This document shows, piece after piece, positions 23,541-33,956 of a stretch of 64,000 nt of DNA. Source of the stretch: Bacillota bacterium. GTDB taxonomy: Bacteria > Bacillota > Clostridia > Christensenellales > SZUA-584. The stretch covers positions 1 through 64,000 of the forward strand of contig JAEXTV010000001.1 of the NCBI GenBank assembly GCA_023406895.1, in the 5' to 3' direction. Each line of letters starts with the position of its first letter. Within the stretch, counting starts at the first letter, position 1. The notes beneath the pieces were generated by a model, which was not told the origin of the DNA, did not search any database, and saw nothing but the letters and a program-made list of their open reading frames with translations. The position numbers were made by a program, and so were the translations under genes.

Positions 23541-24292
23541 TCGCGGATATTATTTTTCGCCGCAAACACACGGATGTGTACAGCCGTGTGGACGCAACGC
23601 GGCTCCCCAGGCATGTCGCCGTGATTATGGACGGCAACGGCCGCTGGGCAAAAAAAAGAATGATGCCCCGCAGCGCCGGCCACAGAGCCGGTGTGGAGCG
23701 GGTGCGCACCATCATACGCATGAGCTCGGATATCGGTATCAAATATCTGACGCTTTTTGCGTTCTCCACAGAAAACTGGAAACGGCCTGCCGACGAGGTG
23801 GGCACGCTGATGAAGCTGCTGCTTGAGTATCTTGCGAAAGAACTTGACGAGCTGCATGAGAAAAACGTGCGCATTAAAACGCTGGGCAATATCGCGCAGC
23901 TGCCCAAAGATGTGATCACCGAGATCAGCCGTGCCGTGGAAAAGACAAAGAACAATACCGGGCTTACCGTCAATATGGCGGTTAATTACGGCGGACGCCT
24001 CGATATTGTGGATGCTGTCAAGCGCATGATAAGCGATGGCGTCAGTGCGGGCGATGTCAGCGAACAGAGCCTGTCGTCATATTTGAGCACGGCGGATCAG
24101 CCCGACCCTGATCTTTTTATCCGCACGAGCGGTGAGATGCGTATCAGTAACTTTTTGCTGTATCAGCTGGCCTATGCGGAGTTTTATTTCACGGATACAC
24201 TCTGGCCCGATTTTAATGAGCTGGAGTATTGGAAAGCGCTCGATTGTTTCGCAAAGCGAGACCGCCGTTTCGGCGGAATTGGAGGAAGTTGA
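23531..24292 (+). CDS. uppS: Isoprenyl transferase (undecaprenyl diphosphate synthase family)
   Basis: TTG 23531 follows AGGTGGGT, giving 253 residues. The cis-prenyltransferase signatures are HVAVIMDGNGRWAKKR near residue 32, HRAGVERVR, TLFAFSTENWKRP, and DLFIRTSGEMRISNFLLYQLAYAEFYFTDTLWPDF near the C terminus. It makes the undecaprenyl diphosphate carrier for cell-wall synthesis. It overlaps the previous small gene by 10 nt and abuts cdsA. Confidence 0.97.
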   Translation: MGVIADIIFRRKHTDVYSRVDATRLPRHVAVIMDGNGRWAKKRMMPRSAGHRAGVERVRTIIRMSSDIGIKYLTLFAFSTENWKRPADEVGTLMKLLLEYLAKELDELHEKNVRIKTLGNIAQLPKDVITEISRAVEKTKNNTGLTVNMAVNYGGRLDIVDAVKRMISDGVSAGDVSEQSLSSYLSTADQPDPDLFIRTSGEMRISNFLLYQLAYAEFYFTDTLWPDFNELEYWKALDCFAKRDRRFGGIGGS

Positions 24293-25096
24293 TTGGGCAA
24301 ACGTATACTTTATGCGATACCGGCACTGGCCCTGCTGTTTTCCGTGCTTTATTTTCACGGATTGTACGCGAAGCTGGTGGTTGCGGCTGTGGCTGTGCTT
24401 TGTGTTCATGAGATGATGGGCGCGGTCAAATCCGTCGGGCGGCCTATGAGGGTATTGGGTTACGGATATGCGGTGCTGATGTACCCGGCTTATGAATTTG
24501 TCGGCGGCATGACCGGCATTGCCATACTCACCGCTTTTGGGATGATGGCCGTTTTTACAATGCTGGTGCTGACCGGACGTGACGCGATGGATGGGGCGAT
24601 GACCGTTCTGCCCATGCTGTACCCCGGGCTCTTTTTTGCGTTTTTGCTCGCGCTTTTCAGCATTGACAAGGCAAACATCTCGCGTTTTCTTTTGATTATT
24701 GCGTTTGGGTCGGCTGTGATGACCGATACTTTTGCCTATTTCAGCGGCAGATTGTTCGGTAAGCATAAGCTGATTCCGAAAGTGAGCCCCAAAAAGACGG
24801 TGGAAGGGGCTATCGGCGGGCTGGTTTTCGGCACGTGTGCGGTGATACTGCTCGGCGTGCTGCTTCAGGACAGCTTTGATATTTATATGAATCCGCTTTG
24901 GTATGGGCTGCTCGGTGTGATTCTCTCCGTGATGACGCAGATCGGTGACCTTGCGGCATCGCTGGTGAAAAGAAGACTCGGCATTAAGGATTATGGGCAT
25001 ATTATGGGTGAGCACGGCGGCGCGATGGATAGGCTTGACAGTGTGTTGTTTATCAGCCCCGCGGTATTCGCTTTTTATTTTGTATTAGTGGCATAA
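24293..25096 (+). CDS. cdsA: Phosphatidate cytidylyltransferase
   Basis: TTG 24293 directly follows the uppS stop, behind GGAGGAAG. The 267-residue membrane protein has about seven or eight helices and the CTP-transferase signature SPKKTVEGAIGGLVFG, continuing to QIGDLAASLVKRRLGIKDYGHIMGEHGGAMDRLDS near the C terminus. It converts phosphatidic acid to CDP-diacylglycerol, the precursor of anionic phospholipids. Confidence 0.97.
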   Translation: MGKRILYAIPALALLFSVLYFHGLYAKLVVAAVAVLCVHEMMGAVKSVGRPMRVLGYGYAVLMYPAYEFVGGMTGIAILTAFGMMAVFTMLVLTGRDAMDGAMTVLPMLYPGLFFAFLLALFSIDKANISRFLLIIAFGSAVMTDTFAYFSGRLFGKHKLIPKVSPKKTVEGAIGGLVFGTCAVILLGVLLQDSFDIYMNPLWYGLLGVILSVMTQIGDLAASLVKRRLGIKDYGHIMGEHGGAMDRLDSVLFISPAVFAFYFVLVA

Positions 25097-25111
25097 ATAA
25101 AGGACGTATCA

Positions 25112-26254
25112 ATGAAAAAGATAGCAATACTTGGCGCGACAGGTTCAATCGGGCGGCAGGCGCTTGATATTATTGAGCAATTTCCCGACCGGTTTCAGGT
25201 GACCGCGCTCACGGCGCACAGCAGCTCCGACGATTTGATAGAAACGGCCAAAAAGTTCGGCGCATGCTATATCGGACTGACGGGATGCAACGGCGATGCC
25301 GAATTTGAGAAAAAAGTGCCCAAGGGCATTAAGGTGGGCTTTGGCATACAGGGCCTTGTGGAATCGTGCACCGCGGGCAGCCCCGATATCGTGCTGATTG
25401 CCGTGGTGGGCATCGCAGGGCTTCCGCCGCTGATCGAATGCCTCGACCGCAACATCAATGTGGCGCTCGCGAATAAGGAATCGCTTGTTTGCGGCGGACA
25501 TATTGTGAAACAGAAGCAAAAGACGAGCAAATCCGAGCTGTTCCCGGTAGACAGTGAGCTTTGCGCGATTTACCAGTGTCTCAAAGGCAAGGATACCATA
25601 GGGCTGCGCCGCATTATTCTCACGGCGTCGGGCGGGCCGTTTTTTGACTGGGATAAAGAAACGATTCGCAGAGCCACGGTCGATCAGGCATTACGGCACC
25701 CAAACTGGCGCATGGGCAAGAAGATCACGGTGGATTGCGCGACGTACATGAATAAAGGGCTCGAAATCATCGAAGCGCGCTGGCTCTTTGATGTGAACCC
25801 CGATATGATCGATGTGGTGGTGCACCGCCAAAGCATCATTCATTCAATGATTGAGTATAACGATGGCGCGGTGATCGCGCAGCTCGGGCCGACGGACATG
25901 CGCCAGCCCATTCAGTACGCGTTCGGGCATCCCGAGCGCCTCGACAGCGTGGTGGGGCATCTTGATTTTAAAACACTCAAAACGCTGACGTTCGATGTGC
26001 CGGACACGGACAAGTTTCCGTGTTTGAAGCACGCGCAGGACGCGATACGTGAGGGCGGCGCGCTGCCCATCATTATGAACGCGGCCAACGAAGCGGCCGT
26101 GGAGCTGTTCCTTGAAAAGAAGATCACGTTTGGCGATATTGAAAAGCGTGTGGCGTTTGCGATGAACAAGTTCTCACATCTGAAGGCGAACACGCTGCTG
26201 GAGATCTATACGACCGATAAGGAAGTTAAGGACTTCGTATATCATAACAATTGA
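25112..26254 (+). CDS. dxr: 1-deoxy-D-xylulose-5-phosphate reductoisomerase
   Basis: The 380-residue enzyme starts KKIAILGATGSIGRQALDII (NADPH-binding). It contains ALANKESLVCGG, PVDSELCAIYQCL (metal ligands in the DSE motif), TASGGPF, HPNWRMGKKITVDCATYMNKGLEIIEA and NAANEAAVELFL. It catalyses the first committed step of the MEP isoprenoid pathway; ispG of the same pathway lies two genes downstream, and uppS uses the products. Confidence 0.98.
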   Translation: MKKIAILGATGSIGRQALDIIEQFPDRFQVTALTAHSSSDDLIETAKKFGACYIGLTGCNGDAEFEKKVPKGIKVGFGIQGLVESCTAGSPDIVLIAVVGIAGLPPLIECLDRNINVALANKESLVCGGHIVKQKQKTSKSELFPVDSELCAIYQCLKGKDTIGLRRIILTASGGPFFDWDKETIRRATVDQALRHPNWRMGKKITVDCATYMNKGLEIIEARWLFDVNPDMIDVVVHRQSIIHSMIEYNDGAVIAQLGPTDMRQPIQYAFGHPERLDSVVGHLDFKTLKTLTFDVPDTDKFPCLKHAQDAIREGGALPIIMNAANEAAVELFLEKKITFGDIEKRVAFAMNKFSHLKANTLLEIYTTDKEVKDFVYHNN

Positions 26255-26388
26255 TAAAACGCCGTTTTTTATCGTAAAATAGTACGGGAAAAGAAAACTT
26301 GGCCGTCGGTGCTGCGAACTTTTCATAAAATGTTACGTATTTTGGGACTCAAGACATGATATAATGATAAAAAAAGGGAGAACAAAGC

Positions 26389-27417
26389 TTGGATATATTA
26401 GCGACTGTACTGAGCATTGTCGGCGCGATGCTGGTTATCGGCATTATCATTATGGTTCATGAGCTGGGGCATTACAGCGTCGGCCGTGCGTGCAAAATCA
26501 AGGTGATGGAATTCTCGGTCGGGTTTGGCCCCAAAATCAAACAGTGGGTCAAAAACGATATTCTATATTCAATACGCTGGATATTCCTCGGCGGATACAC
26601 GAAATTTTACGGTGAGGACGAGGACCTCAACGACAGATTCGCGTTTAACAACCAGCCTGCCGGACGGCGTGCGCTCACAATTTTTGCGGGGCCGTTGTTT
26701 AATATTCTCTTTGCCTTTGTTCTGGTCATTATCACACTCGGCGCTTTCGGAGATTATGCTCCGATGATCGTAGAGGTACAGGAAGGTTCGCCGGCAGCGG
26801 CTGCGGGCCTTCAGGTGAATGATGTGATACTGCAAATGAATGGTGTGGATATGGATTTTCTGATGGAATTCGATTCCGCCAAACAAGCCGCTGATAACAT
26901 CAGCGCGCCTATCACTGTGAAACGCGGAGATGAGACGCTTCAGTTTAACGTACCATACGTTTACAGCGAAGAAAACAAAGGGTACATCATCGGCGTCAAT
27001 ATCGGCGGACAGCGCAAAACCTTCGACTTCGGTGAAGCGATCGCGCTGTCGTTCAAATGGATGTTCCTCGTGGTTAAGGGAACAATATTGGCCATTTTCG
27101 GGCTGTTTGCGGGGCAAGGAACAGAAAACGCGATGGGCGTGGTCGGTATGGCCGATGTGCTGGGGCAGGCGATCCGCAGCAGCTTTGAGAATGTGCTGCG
27201 TCTGGGTGTGGCCATCAGCATCAGCTTGGGTATCTGCAACCTGCTGCCGCTGCCCGCGCTCGACGGCGGACGGCTTGTGTTCATCGGTATTGAAAAGGTA
27301 TTTAAGAAACCTGTGCCGCGGAACGTAGAAGGCATGATTCACTTCGTGGGGTTTGCGCTGCTCATTGTGGTCTTTATACTGATCACCTATCAGGATCTGT
27401 CAAGAATGTTCGGCTAG
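26389..27417 (+). CDS. rseP: RIP metalloprotease (site-2 protease, RseP/RasP)
   Basis: TTG 26389 follows AGGGAG. The 342-residue membrane protease has the zinc motif HELGH at about residues 22-26 in the first helix and one PDZ domain (about 125-190; VQEGSPAAAAGLQVNDVILQMNG). The second zinc ligand region LLPLPALDGGRL (the NxxPxPxLDG motif) lies near residue 285. It cleaves transmembrane anti-sigma factors and remnant signal peptides. A TATAAT at 26360-26365 upstream may be a -10 element, though no good -35 is seen. Confidence 0.97.
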   Translation: MDILATVLSIVGAMLVIGIIIMVHELGHYSVGRACKIKVMEFSVGFGPKIKQWVKNDILYSIRWIFLGGYTKFYGEDEDLNDRFAFNNQPAGRRALTIFAGPLFNILFAFVLVIITLGAFGDYAPMIVEVQEGSPAAAAGLQVNDVILQMNGVDMDFLMEFDSAKQAADNISAPITVKRGDETLQFNVPYVYSEENKGYIIGVNIGGQRKTFDFGEAIALSFKWMFLVVKGTILAIFGLFAGQGTENAMGVVGMADVLGQAIRSSFENVLRLGVAISISLGICNLLPLPALDGGRLVFIGIEKVFKKPVPRNVEGMIHFVGFALLIVVFILITYQDLSRMFG

Positions 27418-27462
27418 TTTTTGGGGTGCACAACAGCGCCTCTTGCCGGTGGGGTGGAATAT

Positions 27463-28512
27463 ATGAAGAGGCATACAAAAGAGGTCACGTTCGGCGGCGT
27501 TCGCATCGGCGGCGGCGCGGACGTGCTGATACAATCGATGACCAATACGGATACGGCGGATGCGGCGGCCACAATCGCGCAGATAGAGCGCCTTGAAGAG
27601 GCGGGCTGTGAAGCCGTGCGCTGCGCGTTTTACGCGGAGAACTGCGCGAGCGCGTTCCGTGAGATAAAGAAGCATATGCACGTGCCGCTCATTGCGGACG
27701 TGCATTTTGATGCACGGCTGGCTGTGCTTGCGATGGAGAACGGTGCCGACAAGGTGCGCATAAACCCCGGAAACCTGCGCGGTGAAAACGCGCTCGAGAC
27801 GGTTGTGAGCAAGGCAAAGGAGACGGGTGCCGCGCTGCGCATCGGCGTGAACGCGGGGTCTCTGGAAAAGCGGCTGATCGATCAATTCGGCGGGCCTAGC
27901 CCGGAGGCGCTCGCACAGAGCGCAACGGATTGGGTCAACCGTGTTTACGCCATGGGGTTTGAGAACGTCGTGGTATCTATCAAAGCGTCTTCGGTGCCCA
28001 CGTGTGTCGCGGCGAACCGGGCGTTTTCCGCTGAGTGTGACGCGCCGCTGCATATCGGCATCACCGAGGCGGGCACATATGAGAATGCGATCGTCAAATC
28101 GGCTGTGGGGCTTGGCGCGCTGCTGCTCGACGGCATCGGCGATACGATGCGCGTGTCGATCACGGGAGACCCTGTGAGCGAGATTGAAGCCGCACGGCGG
28201 ATTCTGCAGAGCGCGGGCGTGCGCACGTTCTATCCCGAGGTGATCAGCTGCCCCACATGTGCGCGCACAAAAATCGATGTGGCGGCGCTCGCAAGAAGTG
28301 TGGAGAATATTCTTAAAACAAGACCGCGTCCCGTGACCGCAGCGGTTATGGGCTGTATTGTCAACGGGCCCGGAGAAGCCAGACACGCGGACATTGGCAT
28401 TGCGGGCGGCGATAAAAAGGCGGCGCTGTTCGCCAAGGGTGAGCTCATCGGCACATTTGCCGAAGATGACATTTTAAACGCCTTCACTCATTATCTCGAC
28501 ACACATTTTTGA
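27463..28512 (+). CDS. ispG: 4-hydroxy-3-methylbut-2-en-1-yl diphosphate synthase
   Basis: ATG 27463 follows GGTGGGGTGG, giving 349 residues, the normal short bacterial form. Signatures: VRIGGGADVLIQSMTNTDT, VPLIADVHFDARLA, KVRINPGNL, and the iron-sulfur cysteines in CPTCARTKID plus VMGCIVNGPGEA near the C terminus. It carries out the penultimate MEP pathway step. The 184 nt between ispG and polC hold no recognisable feature. Confidence 0.98.
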   Translation: MKRHTKEVTFGGVRIGGGADVLIQSMTNTDTADAAATIAQIERLEEAGCEAVRCAFYAENCASAFREIKKHMHVPLIADVHFDARLAVLAMENGADKVRINPGNLRGENALETVVSKAKETGAALRIGVNAGSLEKRLIDQFGGPSPEALAQSATDWVNRVYAMGFENVVVSIKASSVPTCVAANRAFSAECDAPLHIGITEAGTYENAIVKSAVGLGALLLDGIGDTMRVSITGDPVSEIEAARRILQSAGVRTFYPEVISCPTCARTKIDVAALARSVENILKTRPRPVTAAVMGCIVNGPGEARHADIGIAGGDKKAALFAKGELIGTFAEDDILNAFTHYLDTHF

Positions 28513-28696
28513 GGAAATACATATGAACCCGGCACGCTGACTGGTCGGTTTATTTTGCTCATCTGTATGCTGGTGCCGCCTCAAAAAAGCATGCAGTTTG
28601 GGTGGCTTACTGCCCGCAGAAAGCAAATTAGGCTTGCCGAATCATTGCGGCTGATTGAATCTGTACTTTCGCAACACATGAAACAGGGGGCAACGG

Positions 28697-31600
28697 TTGA
28701 AACCGGATAATTTTTTCGCCGCGCTTAAAAGCAGCGTCGGCGTGGATGAACGCTATGATCTGCAGTTTGAAAAAGCACAGCACGACGTGAAAAATGCGCG
28801 GCTGCTGCTGCATTTTTGCTGCGACCTGCTGCCCGCTGATGCCTGCCTTTCCATTGAGAATTACGTGAAAGAGAATGTCGATAAAAATGCCGAGGTTTGT
28901 TTTCAGTACAGAAATTTGAATGAAAATGACGCGGCCCAGTTTGACGCACATATCAGGGAACTGTGCCTTGCATACAGGCCGGCCTTCGCCCCTTTCATGC
29001 AGCGCTGTTTGATACAGCTCAAGGGCAAAACGCTGCATGTGGATTTCGCGGACGATCTTGCCCCTGAACTTTTTTCCTCGATGGGCATTAAGGATTATCT
29101 ATCGGGTTATTTGCTGCGGTGTCTTGGCGAAGGTGCGTCGTTAAGAACGGGCCGGTGCGCGCCCGAAGCCTTGCCCGCACCTGTGCGCAAGAAAGCCGCG
29201 AAACAAAAAAGTGTGGCGGTTGAAAAGGCTGCGCCCAAGCCGGCTCTGCCCGATAAGCCCGCCAAAGACGCAAAAGCGGAGCCCAAAAAGGAACAAACCA
29301 GCCTGATACACGGAAAGCATGTGCCGGGCGAGTTAACGCGCATCAAGGAACTCTCCGAACTGACGGGCGCCTGCGTGATCAGCGGGCAGATGATAGACAT
29401 AAAATCGTTCGACATCAAAAACGAGACGCGCGGCAAGAAATCCATCATCGTGTTCAGCGTGACGGACCTGACTTCGACGGTGACCTGCAAGGCGTTTGTG
29501 GGGCGCGATGTGCGCGACGAGATCATGGAACGCATGCAAAAGGCACCGGCACTGCGCGTGGCTGGTACGGCGGGGTACGACAGCTTTTCGCGCGAGCTGA
29601 CCATTTCGGTGAAAAGCATTGAGGAAACGAAGGCGGTACGGCGCGAGGATCACGCGGAAGTTAAACGCGTGGAGCTGCATATGCATACCAACATGAGCGC
29701 GCTCGACGGCTGTGCCGACGAGGTGGACGTGGTGAAACGCGCTGCCGCGTTTGGACACGAGGCCGTGGCGATTACGGATCACGGCGTGGTGCAGGCGTTT
29801 CCGCGCGCGTTTGATACCGCAAAAAAGCTCGGTATCAAGGTGATATACGGCATGGAAGCGTACATGTTCGACGATGTGGGCTTTTCGTACAGCGAAGAGT
29901 TTGCGGACGAATACGTGGTGTTCGACCTCGAGACGACGGGGCTGAACCCAAGGTATTGCGGCATCACCGAAATCGGCGCGGTAAGACTGCGCCGCGGGGA
30001 AATCGTGGATACGTTCTCGACGTTTGTGAACCCCGAGCAGCCGATCAGTCAGCAGATTACCGACATCACGGGCATCACGGATGAGATGGTGAAGGACGCA
30101 CCCAAAATGGGCGAAGCGCTCGACATGTTCAAATTCTACATTGGAGATAAGCCGCTGGCCGCACATAATGCGCCGTTTGACATGAGCTTCATCAAAAAAC
30201 ACGGTGAGGACAACGGTATACGGTTCGACAACCCGTGCCTTGATACGGTGGGGCTGTTGAAGCGCACGTTCCCGAACCACAAATCATACAGCCTTGGCAA
30301 TCTCGCTGCGGATTTTAATATCAAGCTCCGGCATCACCGTGCGCTGGACGACGCGGAATGCACCGCCAAGCTGATGGCGATGGCGATCAATCAACTGCAA
30401 AACCCACAAGGGCCAATAGAAACGACCGATGAAAAAAACATCAAGACGAACCATATCATTCTGCTCTGTAAAGATAAAAAGGGGCTTTTTAATCTTTATA
30501 AGCTTGTCAGCGAATCGCATATCAAGCATTTTTACAGACGGCCGCGCGTTCCGAAATCGCTGCTGATGCAGCACCGCGAGGGGCTCATTGTGGGTTCGGC
30601 CTGCGAGCAGGGTGAGTTGATTCAGGCAATACTGCGCTTTGCGTCGGATGGTGAACTTGAGACGATCGCCTCATTTTACGATTATCTTGAGGTGCAGCCG
30701 GACGGCAACAACATGTTCATGGTGCGCGAAGGGCGCCTGCGAGACGTGGAGGCGGTGCGCGATATCACGCGGCGTGTTGTGGCGCTCGGGGAAAAGCTTA
30801 ATAAGCCGGTGATCGCGACTTGCGACGCACATTTCATTGAGCCGCAGGACGAATACTTTCGGCGCATACTGATGCACGGACAGAAGTTCTCGGACGCGGA
30901 CAATCAGGCACCGCTTTATTTCCGCACAACGGACGAGATGCTCGGTGAATTCGCATATCTCGGAGAAGCCAAGGCCCGCGAGATTGTGATCGACAATACG
31001 CGCGCGGTCGCGGCACAGGTGGAATCCATTGTGCTGCTTCCCGACGATACCGCGATGCCCGAAATTCCCGATGCGGCCGAAAAGCTCGAGAAAATGTGCT
31101 TTGATAACGCACGCGCGAAATACGGCGACCCGCTGCCCGAAAACGTGGAAACGCGTTTGCGGTTTGAACTCGATAATATCATCCATCACGGCTACAGCGT
31201 GCTGTATTACATTGCCTACGAGCTCGTAAAGCACTCGCTCGACGACGGCTACCTTGTCGGGTCGCGCGGCAGTGTGGGCTCGTCTCTCGCGGCGACAATG
31301 GCGGGCATCACCGAGGTGAACGCGCTGCCGCCTCACTATGTGTGTCCAAACTGCTGCCACAGCGATTTTGGTGTGGATACGAAAAAGTACGCGTGCGGGC
31401 CCGATTTGCCGCCAAAGGACTGCCCAATGTGCGGCACGCCCTATTTGCGGGACGGGTACGAGATTCCGTTTGCGACATTCCTTGGCATCAACGCGGATAA
31501 GGTGCCGGATATCGATCTTAACTTCTCGGGCGTTTACCAGCCCGAGGCGCATAAATTCATACTCGAATTCTTCGGTGAGGAGCACGTGTTCCGCGCGGGC

Positions 31601-32929
31601 ACCATCAGCAGCATCAAGGACCAAACGGCCTACGGCTTTGTGAAGAACTATCTCGCGGAGAAAGGCATTGTGTCGAGCAAGGCCGAGATCGACCGGCTCA
31701 CAAAAGGCGTATCGGGCACCAAACGCACGACGGGCCAGCATCCGGGCGGCCTTGTGATACTGCCCAAGAGCCGCGATATTCATGAATTTACGCCCATTCA
31801 ATATCCCGCGAACGACGCTTCTTCGGGCAGTGTGACCACGCATTATAACTTTAACTCGCTGCACGACCGGCTCGTTAAACTTGATATTCTCGGCCATGAC
31901 GACCCGACGGCTTTGCGCATGCTGCAGGATATCACGGGGATCAACCCCAAAGAGGTGCCGATTAACGATACCGATACGCTCTCGCTGTTTTCATCGACCA
32001 GAGCGCTCGGCCTTAAGCCCGAGCAGATACTCGGCTGCGAGGTGGGCAGCATCGCAATCCCCGAATTCGGCACCAAGTTCGTTCGTCAGATACTCGTGGA
32101 GACGCAGCCGACGACGATTGACGAACTCGTCCGCATCGCGGGGCTCTCGCATGGCACCGACGTTTGGCTTAACAACGCGCACGACCTCATACAGGATGGC
32201 ACGGCCACGCTGCGCGAGGTCATCTGTACGCGCGACGATATTATGAACTATCTCGTGGCCAAGGGCATGGATGCGACGGAATCGTTCTTCATCATGGAAT
32301 CCGTCAGAAAGGGCAAGGGCTTGAAGGACGACTGGGAAGCGCACATGCGCGAAGCGGGCGTGCCGGATTGGTTCATCGATTCGTGCAAAAAGATTGCCTA
32401 CATGTTCCCGCGTGCCCATGCGGTGGCCTACGTCATGATGGCGCTTCGCATCGCTTATTTCAAAGTGCACCATCCGCGCGCGTTTTACGCCACATATTTC
32501 AGTGTGCGTGCCGACAATCTCGACGCGGCCTATTTGCATTCGGGCGAAACGGTGCGTGCGCGCATTGCGCATATTGAAGCGCAGGGCAAGGCCGCGACGG
32601 CGCTCGAACAGTCGCAGCTCACGGTGATGGAGGTGGCGCTCGAGATGTATGAGCGCGGTATTGAATTTCTGCCGTGCGACCTCTACAAATCCGACGCGGT
32701 GAACTGCCTGATTGAGGATGAAGGACTGCGTCTGCCGTTTACCGCGCTGGGCGGCACAGGAGCATCCGCGGCGCAAGGCATCGTAAGAGCGCGGGCGGCG
32801 GGCCCGTTCCTGTCGGTGGAGGATTTGAAGGCGCGCTCGGGCATTTCAAGCGCGGTGGTTTCGAAGCTGGAGGAAAACGGATGTCTCAAAGGGCTGCTTA
32901 AGAGCAACCAGCTGAGTTTGTTTGATTGA
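28697..32929 (+). CDS. polC: DNA polymerase III PolC-type alpha subunit
   Basis: TTG 28697 follows CAGGGGG. The 1410-residue protein shows the PolC order: N-terminal domain (1-180), a charged linker, an OB domain (about 205-310), a PHP domain split by the proofreading exonuclease, and the catalytic core. The PHP motif VELHMHTNMSALDG is near residue 325 and the exonuclease motif VVFDLETTGLN near 405. A zinc-finger-like segment (VCPNCCHSDFGVDTKKY...CPMCGTPYL) is at about 880-915, and the catalytic PDIDLNFSG near 937. It is the main replicative polymerase of low-GC Gram-positives. Full length and apparently intact. Confidence 0.98.
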   Translation: MKPDNFFAALKSSVGVDERYDLQFEKAQHDVKNARLLLHFCCDLLPADACLSIENYVKENVDKNAEVCFQYRNLNENDAAQFDAHIRELCLAYRPAFAPFMQRCLIQLKGKTLHVDFADDLAPELFSSMGIKDYLSGYLLRCLGEGASLRTGRCAPEALPAPVRKKAAKQKSVAVEKAAPKPALPDKPAKDAKAEPKKEQTSLIHGKHVPGELTRIKELSELTGACVISGQMIDIKSFDIKNETRGKKSIIVFSVTDLTSTVTCKAFVGRDVRDEIMERMQKAPALRVAGTAGYDSFSRELTISVKSIEETKAVRREDHAEVKRVELHMHTNMSALDGCADEVDVVKRAAAFGHEAVAITDHGVVQAFPRAFDTAKKLGIKVIYGMEAYMFDDVGFSYSEEFADEYVVFDLETTGLNPRYCGITEIGAVRLRRGEIVDTFSTFVNPEQPISQQITDITGITDEMVKDAPKMGEALDMFKFYIGDKPLAAHNAPFDMSFIKKHGEDNGIRFDNPCLDTVGLLKRTFPNHKSYSLGNLAADFNIKLRHHRALDDAECTAKLMAMAINQLQNPQGPIETTDEKNIKTNHIILLCKDKKGLFNLYKLVSESHIKHFYRRPRVPKSLLMQHREGLIVGSACEQGELIQAILRFASDGELETIASFYDYLEVQPDGNNMFMVREGRLRDVEAVRDITRRVVALGEKLNKPVIATCDAHFIEPQDEYFRRILMHGQKFSDADNQAPLYFRTTDEMLGEFAYLGEAKAREIVIDNTRAVAAQVESIVLLPDDTAMPEIPDAAEKLEKMCFDNARAKYGDPLPENVETRLRFELDNIIHHGYSVLYYIAYELVKHSLDDGYLVGSRGSVGSSLAATMAGITEVNALPPHYVCPNCCHSDFGVDTKKYACGPDLPPKDCPMCGTPYLRDGYEIPFATFLGINADKVPDIDLNFSGVYQPEAHKFILEFFGEEHVFRAGTISSIKDQTAYGFVKNYLAEKGIVSSKAEIDRLTKGVSGTKRTTGQHPGGLVILPKSRDIHEFTPIQYPANDASSGSVTTHYNFNSLHDRLVKLDILGHDDPTALRMLQDITGINPKEVPINDTDTLSLFSSTRALGLKPEQILGCEVGSIAIPEFGTKFVRQILVETQPTTIDELVRIAGLSHGTDVWLNNAHDLIQDGTATLREVICTRDDIMNYLVAKGMDATESFFIMESVRKGKGLKDDWEAHMREAGVPDWFIDSCKKIAYMFPRAHAVAYVMMALRIAYFKVHHPRAFYATYFSVRADNLDAAYLHSGETVRARIAHIEAQGKAATALEQSQLTVMEVALEMYERGIEFLPCDLYKSDAVNCLIEDEGLRLPFTALGGTGASAAQGIVRARAAGPFLSVEDLKARSGISSAVVSKLEENGCLKGLLKSNQLSLFD

Positions 32930-33008
32930 CACCTGAAAATGGAATAATTGCGGCGTTTCTTATCGGACTTCCCGGGGCAGATTAAAAATATACGGAGGGG
33001 GATGGCAG

Positions 33009-33956
33009 ATGAGTGCACTCAACAACAAGATTGTGGTGGTGGGCGCAGGCAAAGTGGGATCAACCACAGCTTATACGCTGATGTTGAGCCATCTTGCGTC
33101 GGAAATTGTGCTGATTGACGTGAACAAAGACCGTGCGCAGGGCGAAGCTCTTGACATCAGCCACGGTATCGCGTACTTATGGCAGACCATCGTGAGAGCT
33201 GGGGACTACGAGGACTGCGCGGACGCCGATATCATTATCATCACGGCGGGCATCGGGCGGCAGCCGGGCCAGACGCGTCTCGATCTTGCGCGGACGAATG
33301 TGAGTATTGTTCGGGCCATTATGGAAGGCGTAATGAAGCACGCGGCGAATCCGCTGATGCTCATCATCTCCAATCCCGTGGATGTACTGACGTATATCGT
33401 GCAGAATGAAACGGGGCTGCCTGCGTCTCGAGTGATCGGCTCGGGCACAATGCTCGATACCGGACGCTTCCGGTATCTGCTGAGTGACCACTGCAAGGTG
33501 GATGTGCGCAGTATTCATGCGTTTATCGTGGGGGAACACGGCGACAGTGAACTGCCGCTTTGGAGCCATGCCTCGCTCGCATCCAAACCCTTTAACGAAT
33601 ACTGCGACAAATGCGGCCATCCGTGCGGCGGCGTCAACCGTCAAAAGATGTTTGAAGCCACGCGTGATGCAGGCATTGAAATCATCGAGAAGAAGGGTGC
33701 CACGTTTTACGGTGTGTCTCTCGCGGCGGCCCGTATTGCGGCGGCCATTATGGGCAATGAAAACTCTGTGCTCACGCTATCCAGCGTGCTGAATGGTGAA
33801 TATGGCATTAGCGGTGTGGCGCTCAGCCTGCCCTGCATTGTCAATCGCAGCGGTATCGACCGATTCCTCGATCTGCAGATCACAGAAGAAGAAAAAAACT
33901 TGCTGCAAGCCTCCGCAGAAAAACTAAAAAATGCAATCAGGGATGTTTACCAATAA
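33009..33956 (+). CDS. ldh: L-lactate/malate dehydrogenase family protein (paralogue 1)
   Basis: The 315-residue NAD-dependent enzyme has GAGKVGSTTAYTLML, the catalytic His region VGEHGDSELPLWSHA, and KKGATFYGVSLA. Overall it resembles L-lactate dehydrogenase. However, the substrate-discriminating loop reads AGIGRQPGQTRLD: the residue matching LDH Gln102 is Arg, as in malate dehydrogenases, so oxaloacetate or another dicarboxylate may be the substrate. A Cys cluster C-x2-C-x3-C (CDKCGHPC) follows the active-site region and is shared with paralogue 2. ATG 33009 follows GGAGGGG. The GNAT gene starts on its stop codon. Confidence 0.85.
   Translation: MSALNNKIVVVGAGKVGSTTAYTLMLSHLASEIVLIDVNKDRAQGEALDISHGIAYLWQTIVRAGDYEDCADADIIIITAGIGRQPGQTRLDLARTNVSIVRAIMEGVMKHAANPLMLIISNPVDVLTYIVQNETGLPASRVIGSGTMLDTGRFRYLLSDHCKVDVRSIHAFIVGEHGDSELPLWSHASLASKPFNEYCDKCGHPCGGVNRQKMFEATRDAGIEIIEKKGATFYGVSLAAARIAAAIMGNENSVLTLSSVLNGEYGISGVALSLPCIVNRSGIDRFLDLQITEEEKNLLQASAEKLKNAIRDVYQ

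Noticed and set aside
30671..31897. 408-codon open frame on the minus strand inside polC
   Set aside because: Antisense shadow of PolC's conserved catalytic region; no family similarity and no ribosome site.
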